Positions 25,777-34,946 of a stretch of DNA of 64,000 bases are shown piece after piece; positions within the stretch are counted from its first letter, which is position 1, and every line of letters begins with the position of its first letter. Location: assembly GCF_003326475.1 (NCBI RefSeq), contig NZ_JPWA01000010.1:1-64000 (forward strand). Direction: 5' to 3'. Source of the DNA: Thalassospira xianhensis MCCC 1A02616 (GTDB lineage Bacteria; Pseudomonadota; Alphaproteobacteria; Rhodospirillales; Thalassospiraceae). The notes under the pieces are model-generated. The model saw nothing but the letters and a program-made list of their open reading frames with translations, did no database searches and was not told the origin of the DNA. The position numbers and the translations under genes are program-made.

Positions 25777-25813
25777 TGAATAACAGCCATCAAACATCGG
25801 GCATGGCTATTCA
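25777..25813. promoter_or_regulatory. Shared LysR-type operator, copy at the EamA transporter
   Basis: TGAATAAC (25777-25784), ATCAAACA (25789-25796) and TATTCA (25808-25813) repeat the blocks at 23920-23956 with the same spacing. A second inner palindrome AGCCAT/ATGGCT is also present. It lies about 50 bp before the transporter start. Confidence 0.6.
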
Positions 25814-25864
25814 TACCTGAATCCAAGAGACTGGCTAGGTTCATAACTTTTGAAGTTTTTTCAT

Positions 25865-26845
25865 ATGCCGGTTCTGATCCTCCTTGTCAGTACGACTGTC
25901 GTCTGGGCGATGCTTCTGGTGTGTAACCGGATTGCGTTGACAGCGTTTGATGTCGATGTCTATGCCATGACGTGCTGGCAGCTTGTTTTTGGCGGGATGG
26001 CATTGGTAATGATGGCGCCGGGACGGGCCATTCCGTGGCGGCAATTCACTTTGCGGATCAACTGGGCCTATGGAATTTTGCGCGTTCTGACCGGGGTCAG
26101 CTGGACCGCGGCACTGGTTTATATCAGCGCCCCCGAAAGCGGGATTTTATCGCAAACCGGCATGCCGATGGCGGCCCTTGCCGCGGCCTTTATACTTGGT
26201 CGCGCGCCAGCCAAAGCGGAATGGTTCGGCCACTGCATCCTGCTTGCCGGTGCGGGATTCCTGGCGTGGCATCTGCCCGACGGGTTTGCCAATCCGGCGG
26301 TGTGGCTGATGCTGGCCTCCGAGGTCACCGCGATTTCATCATCGGTTCTCGCGGAAAAACACCCCGACAACCAGATCAGCGATGCATGGTCGCATTTGCG
26401 CTTTACCGGTGTTTTGCTGCTGATTACCGCCTCGGTATTTCTAATTTTCCCACCACTGATCGGCTTTATCAGCCCGGTTCCAATCCCCTATACCTCGCTT
26501 GACGGGTTCTTCGGGATCGAGACCATACTGGCCGGTCTGATCCTTGGCACGCTATTGCGCGGTCCGGCAATGGTCCTAACACTGCGATCCATCAAGACCG
26601 CCGGGATTGAGAAATACATTCTGGCGACCAGTATCCTGCCCTTTATCCTGCTGGGCCTTGAAATGCTGGCCGCCCGATTTGGTCTGACACCAGCCCCGAC
26701 CCATGACAGCGTTTTCTGGATTTCGGCCCTTCTGGTGATGCTGGGCATTGTTCAGATTACCTATTCGAAACGTCGCCATTCCAAGCGCCAGAAGGCACTT
26801 GACTCAAACAATCCGGCCGCGGCAGCCCCCACCGCGCCAGCCTGA
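25865..26845 (+). CDS. EamA/DMT-family transporter
   Basis: 326 aa with about ten hydrophobic helices in two EamA halves (first ending near LAWHLPDG, second from VWLMLASEVTAIS), plus a basic C-terminal tail (SKRRHSKRQK). This family exports or imports metabolites by antiport; the substrate cannot be told. The start is ATG 25865; an upstream TTG in frame is less likely. It carries the operator motif also found at the LysR gene 22956. A structured RNA candidate lies in its 3' region. Confidence 0.88.
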   Translation: MPVLILLVSTTVVWAMLLVCNRIALTAFDVDVYAMTCWQLVFGGMALVMMAPGRAIPWRQFTLRINWAYGILRVLTGVSWTAALVYISAPESGILSQTGMPMAALAAAFILGRAPAKAEWFGHCILLAGAGFLAWHLPDGFANPAVWLMLASEVTAISSSVLAEKHPDNQISDAWSHLRFTGVLLLITASVFLIFPPLIGFISPVPIPYTSLDGFFGIETILAGLILGTLLRGPAMVLTLRSIKTAGIEKYILATSILPFILLGLEMLAARFGLTPAPTHDSVFWISALLVMLGIVQITYSKRRHSKRQKALDSNNPAAAAPTAPA

Positions 26846-26885
26846 GTACGGAAAGAACAAGACGCGCCCCCTTGCGCCACCAATG

Positions 26886-27045
26886 CAGGGTCGCCCCGCG
26901 GGCCAGGAGCCCCTTTCTCCTGACCGCATCCCCAAACGGCCAGCCTCCCAAAAAATTGGCCGTCCGACCCTGTTTCCATCCGGTGGTCTCCCTTGCCGGA
27001 TGGACCGAAACGCCCGGTTTCCCCGACCGGGCGTTTCTTGTTTCT
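26886..27045 (+). ncRNA. Candidate structured small RNA or structured 3' UTR with terminator
   Basis: This 358-bp gap between the EamA and phoD-like genes holds nested pairings. P1 CAGGGTCG (26886-26893) with CGACCCTG (26965-26972) encloses P2 (CAGGAG 26904-26909 / CTCCTG 26917-26922) and P3 (ACGGCCA 26936-26942 / TGGCCGT 26957-26963), a three-way junction. P4 is CCATCCGG (26976-26983) / CCGGATGG (26996-27003). A 12-bp terminator stem follows (27007-27018 / 27026-27037) with a U-rich tail. The P3 and P4 loops both expose CUCCC, an anti-Shine-Dalgarno motif used by many alphaproteobacterial sRNAs. No promoter was recognised, so release from the 3' UTR of the transporter mRNA is possible. Confidence 0.5.
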
Positions 27046-27203
27046 AAGGCCCCGCAAACTTCGCGATAAAATTGCCAGTCCCGCATCGATGAAACTTGAA
27101 ATTGATACGCGCGCAAATTTGCCTAAACTGCCTTCACCCCAAAAAGGGGCAAGAGGGACAACAAGCGCCTGAAAACGGGCCGCGAACCGCGCGGGGATTA
27201 TCC

Positions 27204-28853
27204 ATGACAAGCCTGCAACAGCCAGACAATTACGAAACACTCAAAGCCAAGATCAGCACGGCGGCTATTGTCGGCCATACCACCGACAGCACCGCGAAAA
27301 TCTGGGTTCGGGCATACAGGGACGGTCTCTGGACATTGATTGTAAGTGCACAAAAGCTGCCCGAGGATGCCTATGACCTGTCGGGTAAAAGCCTTGCTGC
27401 GATGAAGGATGAAAACAGCGACATCGTCTTCATGACCGAACGCAAACTCACCCATCAGACCGACCTGACCGCGACATTCGAGGTCGGCGGCCTTAAACCC
27501 GATACGCGCTATTACTATTATCTGGCATCTGACAAGCTTGGTCTTGATCGCTGCATCGAAATGGGGGGCGATCATGCATACTGGTTCCGAACCCTTGCCA
27601 AAAACCCGCAATCCCTGCAATTCGGATTTTATTCCTGCCATGACCCGTTTAGCGTCAAACCCAACAGCGAAGGTGCATGGGACAAGTTTTATGATGTGCT
27701 GAACGAACGGCGGGCTGATTTTGTTATTGGTGGCGGTGATCAGGTTTATTGCGACACCAACCATAAATCGCAAATCCAGGATGTCTGGGTGTGGCTAAAA
27801 AATAATAAAAACGCGCTTCTGGCCACCCATCGCAGGGACGATGGCAGCCTCGATGAACCTGCCATCATCGACTATTTCACCAAGCTTTACCGCACCTATT
27901 ACCGGATTTACTGGCAGTTCGAACATCTGCGATATGTCTATCGCCGGTTCCCGCAATATATGATCTGGGACGATCATGAAATCATGGATGGCTGGGGATC
28001 TCTGACCGCGGATGAACGCAAAGCCAAGCTTGCCAATTTCTTTCAGGATGACGACGAGGATGCCAATTACGCACTCGTCATGCTGATGTTCAAGGCTGCG
28101 GCCCGTGCCTATCTTGAATATCAGCACGCCCATAACCCCGACAGCATGATCATCAATGGCGATCCCGATGCCAGCCACTGGGATTACAATTTTGATCAGG
28201 GAGGCTATGGCTTTTACATGCTCGATGTCCGTGGTCACCATGATTGTGAATTGCCGGACGGACAGCGATTGCTTGGCGCGGAACAGTTTCAGCGTTTCAA
28301 AAGCTGGATCAATTCAGCAGCAACAAAAAAGAAAAAGGCGATCTTTATCTGTTCGCCGGTGCCGGTCGTGCACTGGACGGAAAGTGCGGTCAACACCCTC
28401 GACTTTGGCGGGCAGAAGGATGATTTCATGGATGAATGGGGTCATGAAACCAACCACAAGGAACGAAACGCAATGCTTGAATTGTTGCTGATGCGATCTG
28501 CTGAAAGCAACATCCCCATTGTGATTCTGAGCGGTGATGTCCATTGCGCCAGCGCGTTTCAGATCACGCACAGCAAGTCCTATCCAAAAGCCCGTCTGTT
28601 CAATGTGACATCGAGCGCGATTTCCCGCAAACCGGCACCGGGCATCGCCACCGCCGCCATGCAGAAATCAGCCGACATAGACGGATTTGACGGTGGCCGG
28701 TTTGAACAGATGTTCCGCTTTGCCGGTGAAAACAATTTCGCCATCATCAATACCGCTTGCCGGGATGGTGACCTTAAAATAAGTGCCACCCTTTACTGGG
28801 CCGAGCCCGGATCGGAAAGTGTCACGCAACAGGTGATCAAGCTGGTTGGCTAA
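27204..28853 (+). CDS. Alkaline phosphatase D (PhoD)-like metallophosphatase
   Basis: 549 aa phosphodi/monoesterase-type enzyme. An N-terminal beta domain (IVGHTTDSTAKIWVRAY ... LTATFEVGGLKPDTRYYYYL) precedes the catalytic domain. Metal-site motifs are GGGDQVYCD, PQYMIWDDHEIMDGWGS and ILSGDVHCAS. The start at ATG 27204 follows GGGGA. No Tat or Sec leader is apparent, which is unusual for PhoD, so it may act in the cytoplasm. It is a single gene, and a bidirectional terminator separates it from the convergent alkylsulfatase gene. Confidence 0.88.
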   Translation: MTSLQQPDNYETLKAKISTAAIVGHTTDSTAKIWVRAYRDGLWTLIVSAQKLPEDAYDLSGKSLAAMKDENSDIVFMTERKLTHQTDLTATFEVGGLKPDTRYYYYLASDKLGLDRCIEMGGDHAYWFRTLAKNPQSLQFGFYSCHDPFSVKPNSEGAWDKFYDVLNERRADFVIGGGDQVYCDTNHKSQIQDVWVWLKNNKNALLATHRRDDGSLDEPAIIDYFTKLYRTYYRIYWQFEHLRYVYRRFPQYMIWDDHEIMDGWGSLTADERKAKLANFFQDDDEDANYALVMLMFKAAARAYLEYQHAHNPDSMIINGDPDASHWDYNFDQGGYGFYMLDVRGHHDCELPDGQRLLGAEQFQRFKSWINSAATKKKKAIFICSPVPVVHWTESAVNTLDFGGQKDDFMDEWGHETNHKERNAMLELLLMRSAESNIPIVILSGDVHCASAFQITHSKSYPKARLFNVTSSAISRKPAPGIATAAMQKSADIDGFDGGRFEQMFRFAGENNFAIINTACRDGDLKISATLYWAEPGSESVTQQVIKLVG

Positions 28854-28859
28854 GAGAAT

Positions 28860-28890
28860 AAAGGCCCGGAATTTCACCGGGCCTTTGCTT
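28860..28890. terminator. Bidirectional terminator between convergent genes
   Basis: Perfect 10-bp stem AAAGGCCCGG / CCGGGCCTTT (28860-28869 / 28877-28886), 7-nt loop. U-rich on both strands. Confidence 0.85.
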
Positions 28891-28911
28891 TCAAAACGTC
28901 TACCTGACGAT

Positions 28912-30903
28912 TTACATCGCCTCTTTCGGCGTCACGATCGGCCACCAGAATTCGAAGGTATCCAAAGTGCTTCGGAATTCGTCGAAAGCTGCGGCATCGC
29001 CTTCAAGCGATGCCTTGCCGCTATCCACCTGATCCTTGAGCGTGGTCTGGCCCAGCATCACATCATTGAAATCGCTGCGCGCGACGCTGAGCGACACATT
29101 GGCGTTATCAAACGTCGATGTGTAATAGTTCAGCACCCCGTTTTCGAGCGCGACACCGTAGGATTCCTTGGTGTCGGTCATGGCGAAGTTCATGAATATC
29201 TGCTTGCCTGCTGCCCGGTCCCCATTCACATGCACCGCGAGGAAATCAAGGAACATGGTCAAGGGCATGGATTTGATCACATCCGGGGATGCGGTGTCGG
29301 GGGCTGCCGCCTCTACAATTCCGTCACGCAGTTCCTTTGCTCCGGACAGGTAGAAATTGCGCCACGGCCCGCTTTCGGCCTGATATCCCATTTGTTCAAG
29401 CGCATCGGCCAGAAGGTTTTTGGCGTCCTGATTGTCCGGTTCGGCCATCACGACCTTGTCGAGGACCTGCGCCACCCAGCGATAATTGCCTTCATCGAAA
29501 TCGGCCTTGGCCTTTTCGATCACCGCATCGGCACCGCCCATATATTCAACGAATTTCGGACCGGCATCAGCAGGCGGCAAGGCATCAAGACGTGACGGGT
29601 TACCATCGAAATAGCCAAGATAGAAGTTCCAGACCGCCTTGATATCGTGCTTGACCGAGCCGTAATACCCACGGGCTGCCCAATAGGTTGCTAGCTCGTC
29701 CGGGATTTTGATCATCTCGGCGGCTTCTTCCATGTTGTAACCCATATTGGCCAGACGCAGGGTCTGGTCATTGAGGTACTTCATGATGTCACGCTGTTTT
29801 TTCAGGCGTTCGACGATATCTTCCTTGCCCCAGACAGGCCAGTGATGCGGTGCAAACAGGACTTCTGCCTCGCCACCCCAGATTTCAAGTGTCTGTTGCA
29901 GGTAACCTGCCCATGCCCGAGCATTGCGGACTTTGGCCCCGCGAAGCGTATAGAGGTTATGCAGAGTATGGGTGGCATTTTCAGCCGTGCAAAGCGCTTT
30001 TAGTTCCTTGATATAGAAATGCATTTCCGATGGGGCCTCGGAACCCGGAGCCATCAGGAACTGATAGGTCAAACCGTCCAGTTCAAACGTCTGACCGGTT
30101 TTCATGATGATGTCGGTCGGCTCGATCAGGGTGACTTCGCCCGACGAGGTACCAAGCCCGAGCCCGGTGCCCAAACCGGCCTGCGGGCCCTTTTCCAGAA
30201 GGTTGCCATACATATATGTCGCACGGCGGCTCATGGCGTTACCGGCAAACACGTTTTCGCTGATTGCTTCTTCGGTGAAGCCTTCAGGTGCAATGATATG
30301 TACCTTGCCCGCCTTTACGTCCGCTTCGTCAACAACACCGCGAATGCCACCGAAATGATCGACGTGGCTATGGGTATAGATCACGCCGACAACCGGCTTG
30401 TTGCCGCGATGCTGGCGATAAAGATCAAGTGACAGCTTTGCCGTTTCAGCCGAAATCAGCGGATCGACGATGGTGATGCCCTCGTCACCCTCGATAAAGG
30501 TGATGACCGACAGATCGGCACTGCGCACCTGATAGATCTTCGGGGTCACTTCAAACAGGCCGCCCTGAAGCATCAGTTGCAACTGACGCCACAGGCTGGG
30601 GTTGACCGTGGCGGGGGCTTCCTTGTCCTTGGCAAACTGATAGGCGGATAAATCCCAGATCGGGGTGCCATCCTTGCCAGTAATCACACCGTTATTTGGC
30701 AAAGGTGCAATAAAGCCACGCGCAGCATCCTCGAAATCATCCATGTTATCGAACGGCAATTGATCAAGAACGGCTGCATTGGCCGCTTTCGTCGTTTCGG
30801 TTGCCGGTTTTGGATCGGCTGCCGAAGCCGTTCCAGTCATGGCGAATGACAGAAAGATGCCTGTCAAAAGACCCGATGTGATCCTGCCTATGTACTTTCT
30901 CAT
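28912..30903 (-). CDS. Alkyl/aryl-sulfatase of the SdsA1/BDS1 metallo-beta-lactamase type
   Basis: About 663 aa. Hydrolyses alkyl sulfates such as dodecyl sulfate in the periplasm. A signal peptide (SGLLTGIFLSFAMTGTASA) is followed by the metal motif THSHVDHFGG, further ligands in LCTAENATHTLHNLYTLRG and FAPHHWPVWG, a helical dimerisation region, and a C-terminal SCP2-like domain (PLTMFLDFLAVHVNGDRAAG ... GVALENGVLNYY). Met at 30903 has GGAG ~9 nt upstream; a Met 15 nt earlier lacks one. The outer-membrane protein gene just upstream on the same strand may act with it. Confidence 0.92.
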   Translation of the reverse strand: MRKYIGRITSGLLTGIFLSFAMTGTASAADPKPATETTKAANAAVLDQLPFDNMDDFEDAARGFIAPLPNNGVITGKDGTPIWDLSAYQFAKDKEAPATVNPSLWRQLQLMLQGGLFEVTPKIYQVRSADLSVITFIEGDEGITIVDPLISAETAKLSLDLYRQHRGNKPVVGVIYTHSHVDHFGGIRGVVDEADVKAGKVHIIAPEGFTEEAISENVFAGNAMSRRATYMYGNLLEKGPQAGLGTGLGLGTSSGEVTLIEPTDIIMKTGQTFELDGLTYQFLMAPGSEAPSEMHFYIKELKALCTAENATHTLHNLYTLRGAKVRNARAWAGYLQQTLEIWGGEAEVLFAPHHWPVWGKEDIVERLKKQRDIMKYLNDQTLRLANMGYNMEEAAEMIKIPDELATYWAARGYYGSVKHDIKAVWNFYLGYFDGNPSRLDALPPADAGPKFVEYMGGADAVIEKAKADFDEGNYRWVAQVLDKVVMAEPDNQDAKNLLADALEQMGYQAESGPWRNFYLSGAKELRDGIVEAAAPDTASPDVIKSMPLTMFLDFLAVHVNGDRAAGKQIFMNFAMTDTKESYGVALENGVLNYYTSTFDNANVSLSVARSDFNDVMLGQTTLKDQVDSGKASLEGDAAAFDEFRSTLDTFEFWWPIVTPKEAM

Positions 30904-30960
30904 TGCTCGAAACTCCATTTTGATTGTTCTGGAAAAGTCGAAGTCAAAGTTCCTTTGTCG

Positions 30961-31809
30961 CTACTTCGGAAACAGGAAAGTTAATTGCAGCCGGATACCC
31001 CAGCCGTCCGGCCCGGCATCCGGGCTTTCGGCCCAGTAGCGGACACCACCACCAACACTGATTTTCTGATCGCCGATACTGATAAGTTTGGTAACAAGCC
31101 CGTTGACCGGGACGGACCATTGTTCGGCCTCCCAGTCATAGGTTGTTTCGGTGTTCAGAACGAAGCTCCAGGCATCTGGCGTGGTATAGTTCAGAAACGG
31201 TTGGAAGAATGTTGCATTGGTTTCGGATGCAACCGAACCGTCGTCACCGCTCCAGATATGGTTGGCCAGCGCTCCATAGGTCCAGCCGCCGTGAGAGAAC
31301 AAACCAACAGCGGTTGGCCCGGCACCCCATTGGTCTTTGCCCAGTGCATCGTTGGTTGCGGTCGGCAATAGTAATGCCGGACCAACGCCCCAGATCAGTC
31401 CGCCCGAGGTCGGCTCCACCGGGGAGATAAAGAGACTTTGCACCGTATCGCCAAGCCCGGTATCCGTGCCGCTATTGCCATTGATATCGTTTTGATGAAC
31501 CAGCGGCAGGATGGTGCGCGAAATCAGGTTCCAGTCTTCATTCAGGCTGATCGGGATGACGGGCTGGGCATTGATAAAGGTTTTATCCCCGTCTTCTGAG
31601 CCATAGCCGCTATCGTAATTAAGCTGAATCGGGACGCTGATCAGGTTAGCGACCGGATTGGCAAGCTGTTTTGCCAGATCGGAATTTTCTGATGACTGGG
31701 CATATGCCATCGATGTCAGGCCAAGGAAGCCAATGCCAGACAGGCATACAAACCGCAGGATAAACAGAAACACAGACACCTTTCCATCCTCACGCAATGA
31801 CGAAAACAT
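30961..31809 (-). CDS. Outer-membrane beta-barrel protein, transporter-like
   Basis: 282 aa with a signal peptide (GIGFLGLTSMAYAQ) and alternating amphipathic strands ending in Phe-Pro-Lys (LQLTFLFPK), typical of a barrel. The layout (LANPVANLISVPIQLNYDSGYG ... WNLISRTILPL ... GLGDTVQSLFISP) matches the MetA-pathway/neuromedin-U-like outer-membrane family often next to lipid or aromatic catabolism genes. GTG at 31779, preceded by GAGGATGGAAAG, is a plausible alternative start. It lies 43-58 bp upstream of the alkylsulfatase, so it could admit or bind its substrates. Confidence 0.8.
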   Translation of the reverse strand: MFSSLREDGKVSVFLFILRFVCLSGIGFLGLTSMAYAQSSENSDLAKQLANPVANLISVPIQLNYDSGYGSEDGDKTFINAQPVIPISLNEDWNLISRTILPLVHQNDINGNSGTDTGLGDTVQSLFISPVEPTSGGLIWGVGPALLLPTATNDALGKDQWGAGPTAVGLFSHGGWTYGALANHIWSGDDGSVASETNATFFQPFLNYTTPDAWSFVLNTETTYDWEAEQWSVPVNGLVTKLISIGDQKISVGGGVRYWAESPDAGPDGWGIRLQLTFLFPK

Positions 31810-32184
31810 CCGTTTTCGATTGGTAAGCGGTGCCAGGCTTGTCTCGCTATTCCGACGTCAGGTGTGAATATCCTTCCGGATCGTAATCCGGAGAAATCAC
31901 CGAGTGTATTATTTGATCAGAGAAACCCGTGATCCATCACCCCAAGAACCTTCTGTCGTGCCCATTCCAAGTCAGTTTTTCTTTTGTTTATCTGATCTTA
32001 CACCATCATATTTAGAATGAGAACAGGTTAATCATACCAATGATCCATGGTCACAAACATGTCATGACCAACGAAAAACCGGCCCCCGTTGAACGGGGAC
32101 CGGCCAGGCCGCACTCAAGCTTTCGCTTGCGGGGTCGGGGGAACATGTGCGGCCTTTTCTGTCCTGTGCGGTCCGTATCCTGTT
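31810..32184. other. Intergenic region, regulatory hairpins, no gene seen
   Basis: Holds a 7-bp inverted repeat TCCGGAT-CGTA-ATCCGGA at 31875-31892, about 65 bp before the outer-membrane gene start and a possible operator, and an AT-rich promoter-like stretch near 31970-32040. The terminator of the leftward emrB-like gene is at its right side. The small frames inside it show no ribosome-binding sites. Confidence 0.5.
32075..32103 (-). terminator. Terminator of the EmrAB-type operon
   Basis: On the minus strand CCGGTCCCCG...CGGGGGCCGG forms a ~10-bp stem with one G-U pair, a small loop and a TTTTT tail (32075-32079 read as U). Confidence 0.82.
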
Positions 32185-33777
32185 TTAATGCGCGTCAGTG
32201 GATGGCTTGCCCGTGCGGGCCGGACGGGCAAGCGGCAGAAGCAGCAAAGCCAGAAGGAAGATGCCCGCCATGGCAAGCTGCACGTCGTTAAACGAAATCA
32301 TACTGGCTTCGCGGGTTACGATATTGACGATGGATTTCATCGCGCTTGCCTGCGGGTCAGGCAGCCCCATCGCGGTATAGCGTGCGGTCATCGTTGCCAG
32401 ATAGTTCTGGAAACCGGTACTGGCGGTGTTGATATGTTCAGCCAGATGCGCGAAATGAAGGTCCGTGCGTTTATCAAGCATGGTATTGATCGCCGCCAAG
32501 CCAATAGCCCCGCCCAGGTTACGCATCAGGTTGTAAAGTCCGCTGGCATTTTTTATCTTTTCCGGCGGCAAGGTACCAAGTGCCAGATTGGTGATTGGCA
32601 GCATGCAGAACATCAGGGCAAAACCACGCACCGCCTGCGGCAGGATCAGTTCGTGAAACGATACCTGACTGTTCTGAAAACCGTTCAGGGCAACCCCCAC
32701 CGCAAACAGCGCCAGACCAAAGCCCAGCACGACACGCGCAGGCAGCTTGGCCGTCAGACGACCAGCAATCGGTGCTGATATGAACTGACAAATACCGGTA
32801 ACAGCCATGATGGTGCCGATTTCCAGACTGTCATAGCCGCGCACACGGCTAAGCAACAGCGGCAGAATATAGACACTGCCATAAAGCCCGATGCCAAGTG
32901 TGAAGCTGAAGATGCAGCCCATGGCAAAGTTGCGATCCTTGAATGAGCGCAGATCGACAATCGGATGATCATAGGTAAACATCCGCCGGAAGAAATAAAG
33001 CCCCGAAATCACGCAGATAATAGCCCCATACACAATGGCGCGCTCGTCAAACCAGTCGTCTTTCGGCCCCTCGTCCAGCACATATTCCAGACTGCCAAGA
33101 AATGCCGCCATCGCAAGCAACCCACGCAGATCAAAGCCCCGCAGCAGCGAACGGTCGCCACGATCGACGTCCAGCGTGACGGCCACGACAAGCGCAATCA
33201 GCATGCCCGGCAGAACGTTGATCAGAAACAGCCAGTGCCACGAAAACGACTGCGTCAGATACCCGCCCAAGGTCGGCCCCACAGTCGGTGCCATGGTCGC
33301 AATCAGACCGATCATCACCGAGGCGGTATTACGTTTGTCCGCCGGGAAAATGATATAGGTCGTGGCAAAGACGGTCGGGATCATTGCCCCGCCAAGGAAC
33401 CCCTGCGCGGCACGGAACCAGATCATGCTTTCGATCGACCAGGCAAAGGCCGAGGCGATACTGAAAATCGTAAAGCCGATGGCGGATGCGACAAATAGCC
33501 AGCGCGTCGAAATCAGGCGCGACAGGAAACCGGAAAGCGGGATCATCACGACTTCGGCAATCAGATAACTGGTCTGAACCCAGCCGATTTCATCAGGGCT
33601 TGCCGAAAGGCCGGCCTGAATGTTTTCAAGCGAGCTTGCGACGATCTGGATATCAAGAATCGCCAGAAACATGCCAACCACCATCGCGACCCAACCAATG
33701 AACTTGGTGGTATCGACATGCTGCACCGGATCATCGGGGAGGGCCGTGGACGCGGGGCTGTTGGCGGCATTGCTCAT
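32185..33777 (-). CDS. DHA2-family MFS drug efflux transporter, EmrB-like
   Basis: 530 aa with 14 predicted membrane helices. Family motifs include FLAILDIQIVASSLENIQAGLSASPDEIGWVQTSYLIAEVVMIPLSGFLSR (DHA2 motif region) and FLGGAMIPTVFATTYIIFP. EmrB-type pumps work with an EmrA adaptor and an outer-membrane channel to expel hydrophobic compounds. Its start lies 1 bp after the stop of the adaptor gene, so the two are co-translated. The operon ends at the terminator 32075-32103. Confidence 0.92.
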   Translation of the reverse strand: MSNAANSPASTALPDDPVQHVDTTKFIGWVAMVVGMFLAILDIQIVASSLENIQAGLSASPDEIGWVQTSYLIAEVVMIPLSGFLSRLISTRWLFVASAIGFTIFSIASAFAWSIESMIWFRAAQGFLGGAMIPTVFATTYIIFPADKRNTASVMIGLIATMAPTVGPTLGGYLTQSFSWHWLFLINVLPGMLIALVVAVTLDVDRGDRSLLRGFDLRGLLAMAAFLGSLEYVLDEGPKDDWFDERAIVYGAIICVISGLYFFRRMFTYDHPIVDLRSFKDRNFAMGCIFSFTLGIGLYGSVYILPLLLSRVRGYDSLEIGTIMAVTGICQFISAPIAGRLTAKLPARVVLGFGLALFAVGVALNGFQNSQVSFHELILPQAVRGFALMFCMLPITNLALGTLPPEKIKNASGLYNLMRNLGGAIGLAAINTMLDKRTDLHFAHLAEHINTASTGFQNYLATMTARYTAMGLPDPQASAMKSIVNIVTREASMISFNDVQLAMAGIFLLALLLLPLARPARTGKPSTDAH

Positions 33778-33778
33778 T

Positions 33779-34882
33779 TCAGTTGCGCTCCGACAGTTCC
33801 GGCGCAGGCGTTACGACACTGGCAAGGCCGGTACCCGTCGCATGTTCCCCACCATCGTCATCGCGGACATCGACATTGACAACAACCGACAGGCCGGGGC
33901 GCAGTGCCTTGGCAAGTTCGCTGTCATCAAGGGCAATACGCACCGGAACACGCTGGGTGATTTTGGTGAAGTTGCCGGTGGCATTTTCAGGCGGCAGCAA
34001 ACTGAACTGCGCGCCGGTTGCAGGGGCAAAGCTTTCAACCCGGCCAGTGATATCGGCATCAGGGAAGGCATCAACTTCGATATTGACCTTCTGGCCCGGC
34101 GCCATATGGCCAATCTGGGTTTCCTTGAAATTCGCCACAACATAAACGCCGGGCAACGGCACAAGCACCAGCAACTGTTCACCAGGTTGTACCAGTGCAC
34201 CGGTCTGAACAGACCGGTTGCCGATCACACCGTCAAATGGGGCATAGATACGCGTGTCATCAAGAGCCTGCTGGGCGATATCGCGCGATGCTTCAGCCTG
34301 CGACACGGCACGTTCGGCTTCAACTTTCTGCGCACGCAGAACACCGATCCGGCCCTGTTCGACCGCGAGGGTCGCATTGGCGGCGGCCACCTGTGCCTGT
34401 GCGGTCTGACGGTCGGCCTTGGCGTAATCGAATTTCTGACGGCTGGCCGCACCCTTTTTCACCAGATCCTCGTAACGCGCGTAATCCTCGGACGTGCGAT
34501 CAAGTTCGACTTTGGCGATGCGCAGATTGGCCGCTGCCTGATCGATGGCAGCCATCTGAAGGGTGATCTGTTCATCCATGGTCTGAACCGCGGCACGGCG
34601 GGCCTCAAGTGCGGCCTCGGCCTGTTTCAGTTCGGCCCGGTAATCTTCGTCCTTGATGGATAACATCAGCTCGCCCTTGCGGACGGGCTGGTTTTCCGCA
34701 ACCCGGAGGTCGCCGACATAGCCCGAAACCTTCGGTGAGATCGCGACTTCATCGGCCTGCAGATAGGCGTTGTCGGTGGACTCGTGGAACTGACCTTCGG
34801 TCATCCAATAGAACCCGTAATAACCGCCGCCACCGATAATCGCCGCGGCGATCAGGGGCAGTATGATTTTTTTCACACTCAT
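33779..34882 (-). CDS. HlyD/EmrA-family membrane fusion protein
   Basis: 367 aa. N-terminal membrane anchor (IILPLIAAAIIGGGGYYGFYWM), biotinyl-lipoyl half (DEVAISPKVSGYVGDLRVAENQPVRKGELML), long Ala/Gln-rich coiled coil, second lipoyl half (DTRIYAPFDGVIGNRSVQTGALVQPGEQLLVLVP) and a beta-barrel. ATG 34882 is chosen because the frame upstream of it runs through the twin TetR operator. It is the first gene of emrA-emrB and is divergent from the TetR gene. Confidence 0.92.
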   Translation of the reverse strand: MSVKKIILPLIAAAIIGGGGYYGFYWMTEGQFHESTDNAYLQADEVAISPKVSGYVGDLRVAENQPVRKGELMLSIKDEDYRAELKQAEAALEARRAAVQTMDEQITLQMAAIDQAAANLRIAKVELDRTSEDYARYEDLVKKGAASRQKFDYAKADRQTAQAQVAAANATLAVEQGRIGVLRAQKVEAERAVSQAEASRDIAQQALDDTRIYAPFDGVIGNRSVQTGALVQPGEQLLVLVPLPGVYVVANFKETQIGHMAPGQKVNIEVDAFPDADITGRVESFAPATGAQFSLLPPENATGNFTKITQRVPVRIALDDSELAKALRPGLSVVVNVDVRDDDGGEHATGTGLASVVTPAPELSERN

Positions 34883-34900
34883 CGTCCGTTTGATCCTTTT

Positions 34901-34946
34901 GGTATTGATCAGTACCATTTGAACCTTTATGGTACCAATCAGTACC
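34901..34946. promoter_or_regulatory. Twin TetR-type operators between efflux operon and regulator
   Basis: Two 16-bp imperfect palindromes, GGTATTGATCAGTACC (34901-34916) and GGTACCAATCAGTACC (34931-34946), share GGTAYY-RATCAGTACC and are 30 bp centre to centre. They sit between the divergent emrA and tetR genes, the place expected for a TetR repressor controlling both. Confidence 0.8.

Noticed and set aside
26757-27240. Two long minus-strand frames between the EamA and phoD-like genes
   Set aside because: They overlap the end of the EamA gene and the terminator, and their apparent coding is explained by GC-rich hairpins.
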